Source: Nitrosovibrio sp. Nv4 (GTDB lineage Bacteria; Pseudomonadota; Gammaproteobacteria; Burkholderiales; Nitrosomonadaceae). From it: a stretch of 64,000 bases of DNA. The notes below the pieces were generated by a model. That model saw only the letters and a list, made by a program, of their open reading frames with translations. It had not been told where the DNA came from and did no database searches. Positions 37,492 through 49,092 of this stretch are shown here, in pieces (the first letter of the stretch is position 1; the number at the start of each line of letters is the position of its first letter). The stretch lies in the NCBI RefSeq assembly GCF_900215485.1, contig NZ_OCMZ01000001.1, forward strand, positions 806,001 to 870,000. Reading direction: 5' to 3'. The translations under genes and the position numbers were made by a program.

Positions 37492-38739
37492 TCAAGCCGC
37501 CACCTTGGCAGAACTTTTACTTTCCACCGGCAGTGGGTTGGCGGCATAGGCGTAATGCGCTGCGGATTCCGCAGCGCCATATTCGATTTTTACCCCCATA
37601 TCGGAAAATACGGTTTCCAGCGCACCCAGGCAAAGCATTACATTTTCGATCCTGCTCGAATAACCCATCAAGCCAAAACGCCAGATTTTGCCCGCGAAAT
37701 CGCCCAAGCCGGCGCCGATTTCGAGATCATAGTCAGCGATCAGCCGACGGCGAACCTCCTTCTCATCTATGCCTTCCGGCACATGCACGGAGTTGAGCTG
37801 TGGCAGACGTGATTTTTCTTCTACCAGATATTTCATGCCGAGAATTTCCAGTCCTGCTTTCAGCGCGATGTGGTTGCGCTGATGACGCGCCCAGGAATGT
37901 TCCAACCCTTCTTCGTACAGCATCACCAGTGATTCGTGCAATGCGTAAAGCGCATTGGTGGGAGCGGTATGATGGTATGTGCGAGTGGTTCCCCAATACC
38001 CCAACAGCAGGTTCAAATCCATGAACCAGCTTTGTACTTTTGTTTTGCGATTCTTGACCAGATCCACGACACGCTCCGAAAAACTGATGGGCGACAGGCC
38101 CGGCGGACAGGACAGGCATTTCTGGCTGCCGGAGTAAATCGCATCGATTTTCCATTCGTCGACCTTGAGGGGGGAACCACCCAGCGAAGTGACCGTATCC
38201 ACAATAGTGAGGCAATTGTGGCGATGAGCGATCTCGCAAAGTGTTTTTGCGTCAGACAGCGCGCCGGTGGATGTCTCGGCGTGGACAAAAGCGACGATCT
38301 TCGCATCGGGATTCTGTTTCAATGCGTCTTCCACCTTCTGCGGGTCAACCGGTGCTCCCCACTTGTCTTCCACGACCACTGCGGTACCGCCGCAGCGCTG
38401 CACATTCTCGATCATGCGCCCGCCAAATACACCGTTGCGGCAGACGATCACCTTGTCGCCAGGGTTGACCATATTGACAAAGCACATTTCCATCCCGACC
38501 GAGCCTGGGCCGGAAACAGGAAAAGTCAGCAGATTGGATGTTTGAAAAGCGTAACGCAGCAGGCTTTTCAGTTCCTCCATCATATCCGTGAATACTGGAT
38601 CGAGATGACCCAGCGTGGGGCGGGCCATCGCGGACAATACTCGAGGATGCGTGTCGGACGGACCTGGTCCCATCAAAGTACGCTGTGGCGGATAAAACGT
38701 GCTGATCTTTTTGGCTGGATAGAAATTTTTAGTGGTCAT
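37492..38739 (-). CDS. Alanine/serine-glyoxylate aminotransferase family protein
   Basis: A 415-residue class V PLP aminotransferase. The PLP Lys is residue 207 in YSGSQKCLSCPPGL, and the N-terminal GPGPSDTHPRVL is typical of alanine-glyoxylate and serine-glyoxylate aminotransferases. These turn glyoxylate into glycine, with alanine or serine as donor. In an autotroph with the Calvin cycle this would serve 2-phosphoglycolate salvage. The C-terminal ~25 residues (Ala/Tyr/Ser-rich) extend beyond the core. Donor preference cannot be read from sequence. Confidence 0.92.
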   Translation of the reverse strand: MTTKNFYPAKKISTFYPPQRTLMGPGPSDTHPRVLSAMARPTLGHLDPVFTDMMEELKSLLRYAFQTSNLLTFPVSGPGSVGMEMCFVNMVNPGDKVIVCRNGVFGGRMIENVQRCGGTAVVVEDKWGAPVDPQKVEDALKQNPDAKIVAFVHAETSTGALSDAKTLCEIAHRHNCLTIVDTVTSLGGSPLKVDEWKIDAIYSGSQKCLSCPPGLSPISFSERVVDLVKNRKTKVQSWFMDLNLLLGYWGTTRTYHHTAPTNALYALHESLVMLYEEGLEHSWARHQRNHIALKAGLEILGMKYLVEEKSRLPQLNSVHVPEGIDEKEVRRRLIADYDLEIGAGLGDFAGKIWRFGLMGYSSRIENVMLCLGALETVFSDMGVKIEYGAAESAAHYAYAANPLPVESKSSAKVAA

Positions 38740-38931
38740 GGATAATCCTGAGAAGAGTGGTGGACGGAATTAATTGAAGAGGACAGGCCAATTCTATCAA
38801 GTGAACGGAGATTTTGCTATCCGGCCACCGAACTGCTCCTGTTTTCATTACTAGCCCAATGTCATGTCCTGCGCGTTCCGGATGTGCCGAAGTATTTTGG
38901 TCGCGAAGCCGACTGGCCGCCTGCATACAGA

Positions 38932-40059
38932 CTACCGGATCAGCAATACCGGTTTAATGTAGAGAGTCTGAGCGATCCTATCCGCCGCCTGTCTTGCCCT
39001 GATCTGATCGGCATAAGGCCCGGCATGAACTTTGAACATGCCATCTCTTGCGATAATGCTGAGGGAGTTGATCAATGAGGGAAGCTCGTTGCGCATGCGT
39101 GCGAGGAAATTATCGGCGTTATCATAGACGCTGAACGCGCCTAGTTGCAGATAGATTCCGCGAGATTCCTCTATAGCAGGCGTGTCTAGGGAAGTGGATA
39201 CCGATGTGCCAGATTGCGCGGGAAGGTAGGCAGTCTCAATCAAATCCAGCTTGGCATCTCCTTTTTGGGTTTCTATGCCCAGCGACTGCGGAGGACTGAT
39301 TTTTTCCGGGATAGAGGCAGGTATGGAGGAAGAAGTGGAGGCAGTGGCGGGATTACGAGCGGAGCCTGAAATCGGGACAAGTGCCGGCGCTTCCCCTATT
39401 TGCAAGGCAGGACTCTGGCCAGGCAGGATGGTTTCCACTTCCACCCATGCACTGCCGCCACCGAGCACATCAAGCTTGTAAGCGGCAGTGTACGAAAGAT
39501 CGATGAGCCGGTCGGACAGGAATGGCCCCCGATCGTTGACGCGTACCACTACGGATTTTCCATTCCTGATATTGGTGACGCGGGCGTAGCTGGGTATTGG
39601 CAAGATGGTATGCGCGGCAGTCATGCCATACATATCATAAGCTTCGCCCGAGGCGGTTTTCTGTCCATGGTAGCGGCGGCCATACCATGAAGCGATTCCG
39701 CGCGCTTTGTATGATCCAAGGCCGGCCATCGGTGTGTACGATTTCCCTAGCGCAACGTAAGGCCGCATGTTGGCTTGCCGCAGGGGTTCATCGCGAGGGA
39801 CGGCATCGGGAATGGATGCCAGATCTGCCGGCGGATTATCGCCGGGGCCATCGTCCAGATAATAGCCGCCTTTTTTTTGCGTAATGCCAAATAACCCCGA
39901 TGTTGTGGAGGATGTTTTTCCCTTCTTATCCTGTTTCAGGATCGTGCCGCAGCCCCCGGCAAAAACGAGAATTCCCGCCGCGATGATCCACGTAATCCAT
40001 CGCCCTGGAAGGAGTGCACGATTCGGCACGTTTCTTGATTCTGAATCAGCGTTCTTCAC
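38932..40059 (-). CDS. rlpA: RlpA-like septal-ring lytic transglycosylase lipoprotein
   Basis: A 375-residue lipoprotein. A signal with lipobox (ILVFAGGC, Cys at about residue 31) is followed by the double-psi beta-barrel domain at about 110-200 (ARGIASWYGRRYHGQKTASGE, in two parts, and VVRVNDRGPF) and a SPOR domain at about 300-375 (YLQLGAFSVYDNADNF). RlpA cuts denuded glycan strands at the septum. The start is GTG at 40059, overlapping the rodA stop by four bases (GTGA); the longer in-frame stretch lies within rodA. It ends the mre operon. Confidence 0.9.
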   Translation of the reverse strand: MKNADSESRNVPNRALLPGRWITWIIAAGILVFAGGCGTILKQDKKGKTSSTTSGLFGITQKKGGYYLDDGPGDNPPADLASIPDAVPRDEPLRQANMRPYVALGKSYTPMAGLGSYKARGIASWYGRRYHGQKTASGEAYDMYGMTAAHTILPIPSYARVTNIRNGKSVVVRVNDRGPFLSDRLIDLSYTAAYKLDVLGGGSAWVEVETILPGQSPALQIGEAPALVPISGSARNPATASTSSSIPASIPEKISPPQSLGIETQKGDAKLDLIETAYLPAQSGTSVSTSLDTPAIEESRGIYLQLGAFSVYDNADNFLARMRNELPSLINSLSIIARDGMFKVHAGPYADQIRARQAADRIAQTLYIKPVLLIR

Positions 40060-41156
40060 GTCTTCACCAGCTTGGGATGCATCTGAATGCTCATCAAAAT
40101 ACCAAATCCCAGCAGCATTGTCACCATCGACGTGCCGCCATAGCTGATCAGGGGCAGCGGTACCCCGACCACGGGAAGGATGCCGATGACCATGCCCATG
40201 TTGACAAAAATATAAGTGAAGAACGTCAGCGTAATCGAGCCGGCAATGAGACGAGTAAACTGGGTGGAGGCATTGGCAGCGATAACCATGCCGCGACCTA
40301 TAACCAGCAGATATAACAGCAACAGCAACAAATTGCCGATCAGTCCAAATTCCTCCGAAAATACCGCAAAGATGAAATCGGTGCTTCTCTCGGGAAGGAA
40401 ATCGAGATGAGTCTGGGTTCCATGCTGCCACCCCTTGCCCAGAACGCCCCCCGATCCGATGGCAATGATGGATTGAATGGTGTGGTATCCTGCGCCCAGT
40501 GCATCCTGAGTCGGATCAAACAGCGTCATCACGCGGCGGCGCTGATAATCGTGCATCATCGACCATAGCAGCGGCAGGCTTCCCGCTCCGGCGAGGAATA
40601 ATGTAGCCATGATGCGCCATGACAGTCCCGTTAGAAACAATACGTAAAAGCCGCTGGATGCGATAAGCAAGGCAGTGCCTAAATCCGGTTGACGCAAGAT
40701 CATCAATAACGGAAGTAGCAGCAGCAATGTTGCTATCGCATAATCTCTCAGCCTCAAGGCGGCCTCATGTTTATCGAAATACCAGGCCATCATCAGGGGT
40801 ACCGCTATTTTCATCAATTCGGAAGGTTGAATACGGGTCACGCCGATGTTCAGCCAGCGCCGCGCACCATTGTTGATTTCGCCGAACAGCGCGACACCAA
40901 GCAGCAGGAAAAGGCCGGTTACATATAGGGGCAATGCAATACGCATGATATGCTGTAACGGGATATTGGCAATCAGCCACATGATGCCAAGTGCTACCAG
41001 CATGTTGATTGCCTGGTTTGTAACGCGATTGAGGTTCGCATCGGTTGCGCTATAAAGCGTCAACAGGCCGGTCAACATCAGTAACAATATTCCGCATAGC
41101 AGAAAACCATCCACGTAACGCGTAAGGTAGTTCCATAAACGCAGAGGTTCAATCAT
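40056..41156 (-). CDS. rodA: Rod-shape glycosyltransferase RodA
   Basis: A 366-residue SEDS-family protein with about ten membrane helices. Typical segments are LGTALLIASSGFYVLF, the conserved HTDFIF-type region written here as FLPERSTDFIFAVFSEEFG, and PLISYGGTSMVTML. It polymerises glycan with PBP2 in the elongasome. The ATG at 41156 overlaps the mrdA stop by eight bases and has a GAGG site; an ATG at 41171 adds five unlikely residues. It lies between mrdA and rlpA. Confidence 0.95.
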   Translation of the reverse strand: MIEPLRLWNYLTRYVDGFLLCGILLLMLTGLLTLYSATDANLNRVTNQAINMLVALGIMWLIANIPLQHIMRIALPLYVTGLFLLLGVALFGEINNGARRWLNIGVTRIQPSELMKIAVPLMMAWYFDKHEAALRLRDYAIATLLLLLPLLMILRQPDLGTALLIASSGFYVLFLTGLSWRIMATLFLAGAGSLPLLWSMMHDYQRRRVMTLFDPTQDALGAGYHTIQSIIAIGSGGVLGKGWQHGTQTHLDFLPERSTDFIFAVFSEEFGLIGNLLLLLLYLLVIGRGMVIAANASTQFTRLIAGSITLTFFTYIFVNMGMVIGILPVVGVPLPLISYGGTSMVTMLLGFGILMSIQMHPKLVKT

Positions 41157-43059
41157 GCTCGCCCTCTTCATTCACCTGCTCGACGGCCGGTGCCGCGGGT
41201 TCCTCAGGCAGCTTGCCGAGCAGGTAATAATCCATCACCAGCCTTGCGATAGGGGCTGCGGTAGCACCGCCGTGCCCACCATTTTCCACCAGCACGGATA
41301 GCGCAATTTTCGGGCTCTCGGCCGGGGCATAGGCAATGAACAGCGCGTGATCACGAAACCGCTCCCGTACCTTGCTTTCCACGTATTTTTCCCCTTGCCT
41401 CATTCCGATCACTTGCGACGTCCCGGTTTTTCCTGCGAAAGAATAGGCGGCGCCCTCGCCGGCGAGCGCTGCGGTGCCACCGGGCCGGGTTACGTCTACG
41501 AGCGCATCACGCACCGCCCGCAGATTAGCGGGATCGAGATCGAGCGTATACAAGGGATGTGTGGCAATTTCGCGCACCACCTCATTATTGTTATTCAGAA
41601 CCTGCTTCACCACATGCGGACGAAACGCTGTGCCATTGCCGGCCAATATCGCAGTAGCAAAAGCCAGTTGCAGCGGTGTGGCGAGGTTATAACCCTGGCC
41701 TATCCCAACGGAGATGGTATCGCCCGCATACCATTTCTGCTTGTGCCGCTTCATTTTCCATTCCTGCGAGGGTAGCAGGCCGGATGCTTCGCCCGCGATA
41801 TCAATTCCCGTTTTTTTCCCCATCCCGAACTTGCTGACAAAATTGAAGATGTTGTCGATGCCCAGGTCGTTGGCAAGTCCATAGTAGTATGTGTCGCATG
41901 ACACAACCAGGGATTTGTGCAGATCCACAATACCGTGGCCTCCGGCCTTCCAATCACGGAAACGGTGTGTACTCCCCGGGAGGCTGAAGTACCCCGAGTC
42001 ATTGATTGAATGCTGGGGCCAGCGCTTTTTCAGCTCCAGGCCGGCAAGCGCCATAAACGGTTTAAATGTTGAACCTGGCGGATACAGTCCTCGCAACGCG
42101 CGGTTGTTCAGGGGCCTGTCAATGGAATTGTTCAGCAAATCCCAGTTTTCGGAGTCGATGCCATCGACAAACAGATTGGGATCGAACCCCGGTTTGCTGA
42201 CAAAGGCGAGTATGTCACCGGTGGCAGGCTCAATCGCTACCAGCGCACCTCGCCGGTCCCCGAATGCTTTTTCTGCAACCTCCTGCAATCTGGAATCGAG
42301 CGATAGCGTCAGGTTATTGCCCGAGATCGGCGGCGTACGGGATATTACCCTTATCACCCGTCCGGCTGCGTCGGTTTCCATTTCCTCGAAGCCGGTCGTA
42401 CCGTGCAATTCCTTTTCATAACTCTGCTCGATACCGATTTTTCCCATGTATTGGGAACCTCGATAATTGGCCAGGTCATCGTTGGCTTCCAGTTGTTCCA
42501 GATCCTTGTCATTAATTCTGCCAATATAGCCCACCACGTGGGATGCACTTGAGCCTTTTGGATATTGGCGGAATAAACGCGCCTTGATTTCCACTCCGGG
42601 AAAGCGATAGCGGTTGGCGGCGAAACGGGCCACCTCCACATCCGATAAACGGGTTCGGATGGGCAAGCTTTCAAATCTCTTGCTCTCCTCCATCAGCTTC
42701 TTGAAACGCTTGCGGTCTCTCGCGGCTATCTCGACGACAGTGGATAATTCGTTGATGAGAGACTCGAGATCTCCAACCTTGCTCGGCACAATTTCAAGAG
42801 TGTAAGCTGAGTAGTTATGCGCCAATACTTGACCGTTGCGGTCAAAAATCAGGCCCCGATTCGGCACAATAGGCGCAATGGATATCCGGTTAGCTTCCGC
42901 AAGGGTGTGATAATGCTCGCGTTGTGATACCTGCAGGTAAAAAAAACGCGCAAACAGCAGCAGGAACAGTAACAGCACGAAACCGGCGCTGACAGCAAGC
43001 CGCAACCGGAAATTGTGCTGCTCGCGCGGGTGATTGCGAAGCTCTACTTTACGGTTCAT
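41149..43059 (-). CDS. mrdA: Penicillin-binding protein 2
   Basis: A 636-residue class B PBP. An N-terminal membrane anchor at about residues 22-43 is followed by the pedestal domain and the transpeptidase domain, with Ser330-Thr-Phe-Lys333 (PPGSTFKPF), Ser387-Cys-Asp389 and KTGTSQ (about residue 545). It cross-links peptidoglycan for rod elongation with RodA. It overlaps mreD by four bases (ATGA) and rodA by eight, so the operon is tightly coupled. Confidence 0.97.
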   Translation of the reverse strand: MNRKVELRNHPREQHNFRLRLAVSAGFVLLLFLLLFARFFYLQVSQREHYHTLAEANRISIAPIVPNRGLIFDRNGQVLAHNYSAYTLEIVPSKVGDLESLINELSTVVEIAARDRKRFKKLMEESKRFESLPIRTRLSDVEVARFAANRYRFPGVEIKARLFRQYPKGSSASHVVGYIGRINDKDLEQLEANDDLANYRGSQYMGKIGIEQSYEKELHGTTGFEEMETDAAGRVIRVISRTPPISGNNLTLSLDSRLQEVAEKAFGDRRGALVAIEPATGDILAFVSKPGFDPNLFVDGIDSENWDLLNNSIDRPLNNRALRGLYPPGSTFKPFMALAGLELKKRWPQHSINDSGYFSLPGSTHRFRDWKAGGHGIVDLHKSLVVSCDTYYYGLANDLGIDNIFNFVSKFGMGKKTGIDIAGEASGLLPSQEWKMKRHKQKWYAGDTISVGIGQGYNLATPLQLAFATAILAGNGTAFRPHVVKQVLNNNNEVVREIATHPLYTLDLDPANLRAVRDALVDVTRPGGTAALAGEGAAYSFAGKTGTSQVIGMRQGEKYVESKVRERFRDHALFIAYAPAESPKIALSVLVENGGHGGATAAPIARLVMDYYLLGKLPEEPAAPAVEQVNEEGEHD

Positions 43060-43577
43060 CGGGCATCGGTATCAGACCTTGGCTTCTGCGGTATCCTCAA
43101 CATGGAAGAGAGAAATGGCCACAGCAAAGTGCCGCTAACACTAGCAAGAAAGAAATCCCATCCGGGAAAATGGGAACCGTCCAGCAGCCCTGTCAGAAGT
43201 ATGATGAATTGTCCCGCAATCAATATCAATCCTATCTGGGGAGCTTGTTTCATCGGGCCGAAGTTACTCAAACGCCGGTGAAGCACCAGCGCTACAAAAG
43301 CAATTATGCTATACGCCAGGGCATGCTGACCGAATGTACTGGCGTCGCCAATATCCATTAACAGGCCCATTCCGAAAGCGATACTGATGCCGATACGCTG
43401 CGGCTGGCTGATACACCAGTAAAGTAACGCCAGTGCGATAAAATCGGGCCACGCCGCCAGCGCCACATTCTGCAGCGGAATCAGATTCAGCACCAGCGCG
43501 ACGATGAAAGTAAGTGCGATGAACGAGCGTTTGACAGGCAGTAGAATTTCCTGTCTGGGATGATCGGCGAATGCCAC
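43056..43577 (-). CDS. mreD: Rod-shape protein MreD
   Basis: A 173-residue membrane protein with about five helices, in the usual order after mreC. The FPIWLP-type centre is hidden, but GMGLLMDIGDASTFGQHALAYSIIA (two adjoining parts) is a family hallmark. It links MreC with the elongasome. Its start lies three bases after the mreC stop. Confidence 0.92.
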   Translation of the reverse strand: MAFADHPRQEILLPVKRSFIALTFIVALVLNLIPLQNVALAAWPDFIALALLYWCISQPQRIGISIAFGMGLLMDIGDASTFGQHALAYSIIAFVALVLHRRLSNFGPMKQAPQIGLILIAGQFIILLTGLLDGSHFPGWDFFLASVSGTLLWPFLSSMLRIPQKPRSDTDAR

Positions 43578-43580
43578 TTT

Positions 43581-44465
43581 TTATCGCTTCCTGCTCTCGG
43601 GTTTCAGCTCGATCGCTTCCACCGGGATTTCGGTAACAGGCGTCTGCATGGACAGTATCAGCAGCTGACGGTTGTGGCCCACTCCCGCAACGGGTATGCA
43701 GGTAACGCGGGCAAAGACATAAGTGGAGTTACGTTCGATCTTCGACACGACGGCGACGGGAAGACCAGGTGGGTAAACGCCGTCTATTCCGGAAGTCACC
43801 AACGTATCGCCCTCCTGAATATCGGTGTTGACAGCCAGATAACGTAATTCCAGCGCGCCGTCCTTTCCCGTGCCCGAAACCACGGAGCGTAGCCCGTTGC
43901 GCACTACCTGGACTGGCACGGAGTGATCCTTGTCCGTGATAAGCGTAACTTCAGAGGCCCATGGATAGTCTCGGGTAATCTGCCCTACTACGCCAATGTC
44001 GTCCACCACGACCTGACCTGGCTGAATTCCGCTTTGGCTGCCCTTATCAAGCATGACCTTGCGGTTAAACGGATCATGCGGCACGCGCAGGATTTCAGCC
44101 ATCACCGCTTTGGTTTCAACTCGCTGCGCGGCTTCCAGGAGTTTGCGCAACTGCGCATTTTCCGTCTCCAGCGCCCGCAACTGCTGAAGCTTCCCCCGGT
44201 CGAGCAGATGCTGTTGCTTGAGATTTGCGTTTTCCTCGGCCAGGTGGCCGCTGAAGAAAAATTCGCTTACTCCGTCATAGAGCGTTTTGGGTACGTTGGC
44301 CAGTTTTTGCAGCGGGTAGACCAGGACAGATAAAGTTTGACGAATTTCGGCGAGATATTTAAGCCGGGCGTCAACTGCCATCAGCACTAATGACAGCATT
44401 ACAAAAAACACCAGTCGCGTCAGAAGACTGGGGCCATGCCTGAAAAACCGCGGGGCCATTTCCAT
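43581..44465 (-). CDS. mreC: Rod-shape protein MreC
   Basis: A 294-residue protein: one membrane anchor at about residues 15-32, a coiled coil at about 65-105 and the periplasmic beta-domain to the end, with GVVGQITRDYPWASEVTLITD (two parts) and VTSGIDGVYPPGLPV as hallmarks. It scaffolds PBP2 and RodA. ATGs at 44465 and 44459 are both possible. It follows mreB after 58 bases. Confidence 0.95.
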   Translation of the reverse strand: MEMAPRFFRHGPSLLTRLVFFVMLSLVLMAVDARLKYLAEIRQTLSVLVYPLQKLANVPKTLYDGVSEFFFSGHLAEENANLKQQHLLDRGKLQQLRALETENAQLRKLLEAAQRVETKAVMAEILRVPHDPFNRKVMLDKGSQSGIQPGQVVVDDIGVVGQITRDYPWASEVTLITDKDHSVPVQVVRNGLRSVVSGTGKDGALELRYLAVNTDIQEGDTLVTSGIDGVYPPGLPVAVVSKIERNSTYVFARVTCIPVAGVGHNRQLLILSMQTPVTEIPVEAIELKPESRKR

Positions 44466-44523
44466 CTTGTCCGGGTTTCAGGATTCCCTATGCAGGGCAG
44501 GCCCGGATGTGTGAAGAAAGCAG

Positions 44524-45648
<1,125 letters not shown>

Positions 45649-45693
45649 CTATTAGCTATTTGAATATAAGGGTTATAAAGGATTTAGTGGCCG

Positions 45694-45981
45694 ATGTCTC
45701 TGTCTCTGGATGATGTAAAACGTGTCGCGAACCTGGCACGAATAGAGGTTAGCGAGCATGAGGCGCATACCGCGCTGGCGCAGTTATCGGGTATCTTCAG
45801 CCTCATCCAGCAGATGCAGGCAGTGGACACATCGACGATAAAACCCATGTCGCACGCCCAGGATGTCATGCAGCGGCTGCGCCCGGACATCGTAACGGAG
45901 ATTGATCAGCGCGACTTGTTTCAATCCGTAGCGCCCCAGGTGGAGGCAGGGCTTTACCTGGTGCCGAAAGTGATCGAGTGA
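45694..45981 (+). CDS. gatC: Asp-tRNA(Asn)/Glu-tRNA(Gln) amidotransferase subunit C
   Basis: A 95-residue GatC with the N-terminal helix [17 protein letters not shown] and the C-terminal [21 protein letters not shown] stretch (two parts). It stabilises the GatA-GatB complex. It starts the gatCAB run. Confidence 0.96.
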   Translation: MSLSLDDVKRVANLARIEVSEHEAHTALAQLSGIFSLIQQMQAVDTSTIKPMSHAQDVMQRLRPDIVTEIDQRDLFQSVAPQVEAGLYLVPKVIE

Positions 45982-46065
45982 AGCCTGGCGAGGTGTTCCT
46001 GACGACCCCGCCGTGTTCTCCGCCACTGCTATTTTTTCCACGATTTGCCTTTCCCTGCAAACATC

Positions 46066-47520
46066 ATGTTGAATTCCAGCCTCAAGCAACTCTCAGCGCT
46101 GCTCGCCGCGAGAAAAATTTCCAGTACTGAATTGACCGGTGCATTTCTTGAGCGTTCCCGAGCATTAAACCCAGCCTACAACGCTTTCATTACCATCAAT
46201 GAAGAGATGAGTCTCGCCCAGGCGCGTGCCGCGGATATGATGATCGCGTCCGGGAGGGCGCAGCCGCTGACCGGTATCCCGATTGCTCAAAAAGACATTT
46301 TCTGCACCAAGGGATGGCTCACTACCTGCGGATCAAGGATGTTGTCGAATTTCATCTCGCCTTACGACGCTGGCGTGGTCGAGCGTTTCAATATTGCGGG
46401 GGCAGTAAACATCGGCAAGACCAACATGGATGAATTTGCCATGGGCTCCAGCAATGAGACTTCCTTTTATGGGCCAGTAAAAAATCCATGGGATAGCACG
46501 GCCGTGCCGGGCGGTAGTTCGGGCGGCTCCGCATGCGCAGTCGCCGCACGCATGGCTCCTGCCGCTACCGGCACCGATACTGGGGGTTCCATCCGTCAAC
46601 CTGCTGCCTTATGCGGTATTTCCGGCCTCAAGCCCACGTACGGACTGGTATCGCGTTACGGCATGATCGCGTTCGCCTCCAGCCTGGACCAGGGCGGGCC
46701 GATGGCGAAATCAGCGGAAGATGTGGCATTGATGCTGAATGTCATGGTGGGATTCGATGTTCGGGACTCGACCAGTCTGCAGCGCGAACCGGAAGATTAC
46801 ACCCGCAATCTGGAGAAGCCGCTCGAAGGCCTGCGCATTGGCCTGCCGAAGGAATATTTCGTCAAGGAAATAAACGATGACGTTGCGCGTACGGTGGAAG
46901 CTGCTATCGCGGAATATCGCAAGCTTGGGGCAAAAACGGTCGAGGTGTCGCTGCCCAATACGAAGCTGTCCGTTCCCGTTTATTATGTATTGGCTCCGGC
47001 AGAAGCATCGAGTAATCTCTCCCGGTTCGATGGCGTACGCTACGGCTATCGCGCACCCGAATATGCGGACCTCAACGATATGTATCGGAAAAGCCGCGCC
47101 CAGGGTTTTGGGGCGGAGGTGAAACGCCGCATTCTGATTGGCACTTACGTACTGTCGCACGGGTATTACGACGCCTACTACATTCAGGCGCAGAAACTGC
47201 GCCGTCTGATGGCGCTGGATTTTGCCGAGGCGTTCAAGCAGTGCGATATCATTATGGGACCGACTTCACCGACTGTTGCATTCAATCTTGGAGAGAAAAG
47301 CAGCGATCCGGTACAGATGTACTTGTCCGATGCCTATACCATCGCGGTCAATCTCGCAGGACTGCCCGCAATGTCCATTCCCGCTGGTTTTGGCAAAAAT
47401 AACAGGCCGGTGGGATTGCAGATTATCGGCAATTATTTTGCCGAAGCGCAAATCCTGAACGTGGCGCATCAATACCAACTGGTAACGGATTGGCATATGA
47501 AGATGCCTGATCCGCTCTGA
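46066..47520 (+). CDS. gatA: Asp-tRNA(Asn)/Glu-tRNA(Gln) amidotransferase subunit A
   Basis: A 484-residue amidase-signature protein. The Ser-cisSer-Lys triad is Lys76 (PIAQKD), Ser151 (PGGSSGGS) and Ser175 ([14 protein letters not shown]), with the spacing of the family. It releases ammonia from glutamine for the GatB kinase/transamidase. The ATG at 46066 is used because it gives normal length; a TTG at 46045 is in frame but unlikely. It lies between gatC and gatB. Confidence 0.97.
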   Translation: MLNSSLKQLSALLAARKISSTELTGAFLERSRALNPAYNAFITINEEMSLAQARAADMMIASGRAQPLTGIPIAQKDIFCTKGWLTTCGSRMLSNFISPYDAGVVERFNIAGAVNIGKTNMDEFAMGSSNETSFYGPVKNPWDSTAVPGGSSGGSACAVAARMAPAATGTDTGGSIRQPAALCGISGLKPTYGLVSRYGMIAFASSLDQGGPMAKSAEDVALMLNVMVGFDVRDSTSLQREPEDYTRNLEKPLEGLRIGLPKEYFVKEINDDVARTVEAAIAEYRKLGAKTVEVSLPNTKLSVPVYYVLAPAEASSNLSRFDGVRYGYRAPEYADLNDMYRKSRAQGFGAEVKRRILIGTYVLSHGYYDAYYIQAQKLRRLMALDFAEAFKQCDIIMGPTSPTVAFNLGEKSSDPVQMYLSDAYTIAVNLAGLPAMSIPAGFGKNNRPVGLQIIGNYFAEAQILNVAHQYQLVTDWHMKMPDPL

Positions 47521-47575
47521 AATTTTGCCTTCGGGCGCGTCTGCTATAAAAATCTACCCTGAAAAGGTTTTCGCA

Positions 47576-49069
47576 ATGCAATGGGAAATCGTTATCGGTC
47601 TTGAAGTCCATGCTCAGCTTTCGACCCAATCGAAAATATTCTCGGGCGCTTCGACTGCATTTGGCGCCGCACCCAACGCAGAGGCCTGCGGGGTGGATCT
47701 CGCACTGCCGGGCGTGCTGCCGGTATTGAATCGCGGTGCGGTTGACCGAGCAATCAAGCTTGGTCTTGCGGTGGGGGGAAAAATCAACTCGCCGTCCATT
47801 TTTGCGCGGAAAAATTATTTTTATCCTGATCTCCCCAAGGGCTATCAGATCAGTCAATACGAATTGCCGGTGGTCGAAGGCGGCAGCGTCCGGATTCAGG
47901 TTCGTCAGGATGGAGAGGAGCGCGAGAAAACGATACGTCTTGTTCGGGCGCACCTGGAGGAAGATGCGGGCAAGTCCTTGCATGAGGATTTTCACGGCAT
48001 GACTGGCATTGACCTGAATCGCGCCGGGACCCCTTTGCTAGAGATCGTTTCAGAACCGGATATGCGTAGCAGCGCCGAAGCGGTAGTCTATGCCAAGACA
48101 TTACATTCGCTGGTGCGCTGGATCGGCATCTGCGACGGCAACATGCAGGAAGGCTCATTCCGTTGTGATGCTAATGTATCCGTGCGCCATCAGGGAGCAG
48201 ACCGGCTCGGTACCCGCTGCGAAATAAAAAATCTCAATTCGTTTCGCTTTCTTGAGAAGGCTATTGATTACGAGGCCAGGCGCCAGATCGAGATCCTTGA
48301 AGACGGCGGAACCATACAGCAGCAGACTCGCCTCTATGATCCGGATAAAGATGAAACGCGTGCCATGCGAAGCAAGGAAGATGCACAGGATTACCGCTAT
48401 TTCCCCGACCCGGATTTGTTGCCCCTTGAAATTTCTGAGAGCTGGATCGCTGAGGTAGAGAGCGGGCTACCTGAACTACCGCAGCAGATGCGAGCCCGCT
48501 TTGAGCGCGACTATGGGCTTTCCGCTTATGATGCATCAGCGTTGACAGCGGACCGGGACATTTCGGAATACTACGAAGCGGTCGTCGAGAAACTTCCTTC
48601 CGATCCCAAGCTTTGTGCGAACTGGGTAATGGGCGATATCTCCGGCTATCTCAATGACGAGGGAAAGTTTTTCGATAACTGCCCACTGTCTCCCACACAA
48701 CTCGCGCAACTTTTGACGCGCATCAAGGACGGCACCATCTCCGGAAAAATCGCAAAGGAAGTATCCAGGCAAATGTGGACCAAGGTTCGTGACCAGTCTG
48801 CCACGTGGAAGCGCCGGAATTCGGAATTGGAGGAGAACCTCGCCGATCAAATCATCGAAGCGCAGGGATTGAAGCAGATCTCCGATTCAGGCGCTCTGGA
48901 AAAACTGGTTGGCGAGGTAATCGCAGCCAATTCGAAATCAGTGGAAGAATACAAGGCCGGCAAGGAGAAAGCCTTCAACGCCCTCGTTGGGCAAGTAATG
49001 AAGGCCGCCAAGGGCAAGGCGAATCCCGCACAGGTGAACGAAATATTGAAGAGAACGCTGGCGGAATGA
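47576..49069 (+). CDS. gatB: Asp-tRNA(Asn)/Glu-tRNA(Gln) amidotransferase subunit B
   Basis: A 497-residue GatB with the N-terminal [15 protein letters not shown], the [13 protein letters not shown] segment, the DVNVS-type region (CDANVSVR), and the C-terminal tRNA-binding YqeY-like domain. It activates misacylated tRNA with ATP and uses ammonia from GatA. AAAGG precedes the ATG. An in-frame stretch from 47525 is not used. Confidence 0.97.
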   Translation: MQWEIVIGLEVHAQLSTQSKIFSGASTAFGAAPNAEACGVDLALPGVLPVLNRGAVDRAIKLGLAVGGKINSPSIFARKNYFYPDLPKGYQISQYELPVVEGGSVRIQVRQDGEEREKTIRLVRAHLEEDAGKSLHEDFHGMTGIDLNRAGTPLLEIVSEPDMRSSAEAVVYAKTLHSLVRWIGICDGNMQEGSFRCDANVSVRHQGADRLGTRCEIKNLNSFRFLEKAIDYEARRQIEILEDGGTIQQQTRLYDPDKDETRAMRSKEDAQDYRYFPDPDLLPLEISESWIAEVESGLPELPQQMRARFERDYGLSAYDASALTADRDISEYYEAVVEKLPSDPKLCANWVMGDISGYLNDEGKFFDNCPLSPTQLAQLLTRIKDGTISGKIAKEVSRQMWTKVRDQSATWKRRNSELEENLADQIIEAQGLKQISDSGALEKLVGEVIAANSKSVEEYKAGKEKAFNALVGQVMKAAKGKANPAQVNEILKRTLAE

Positions 49070-49092
49070 GCAAATCGGCTTTCGCGACCTTG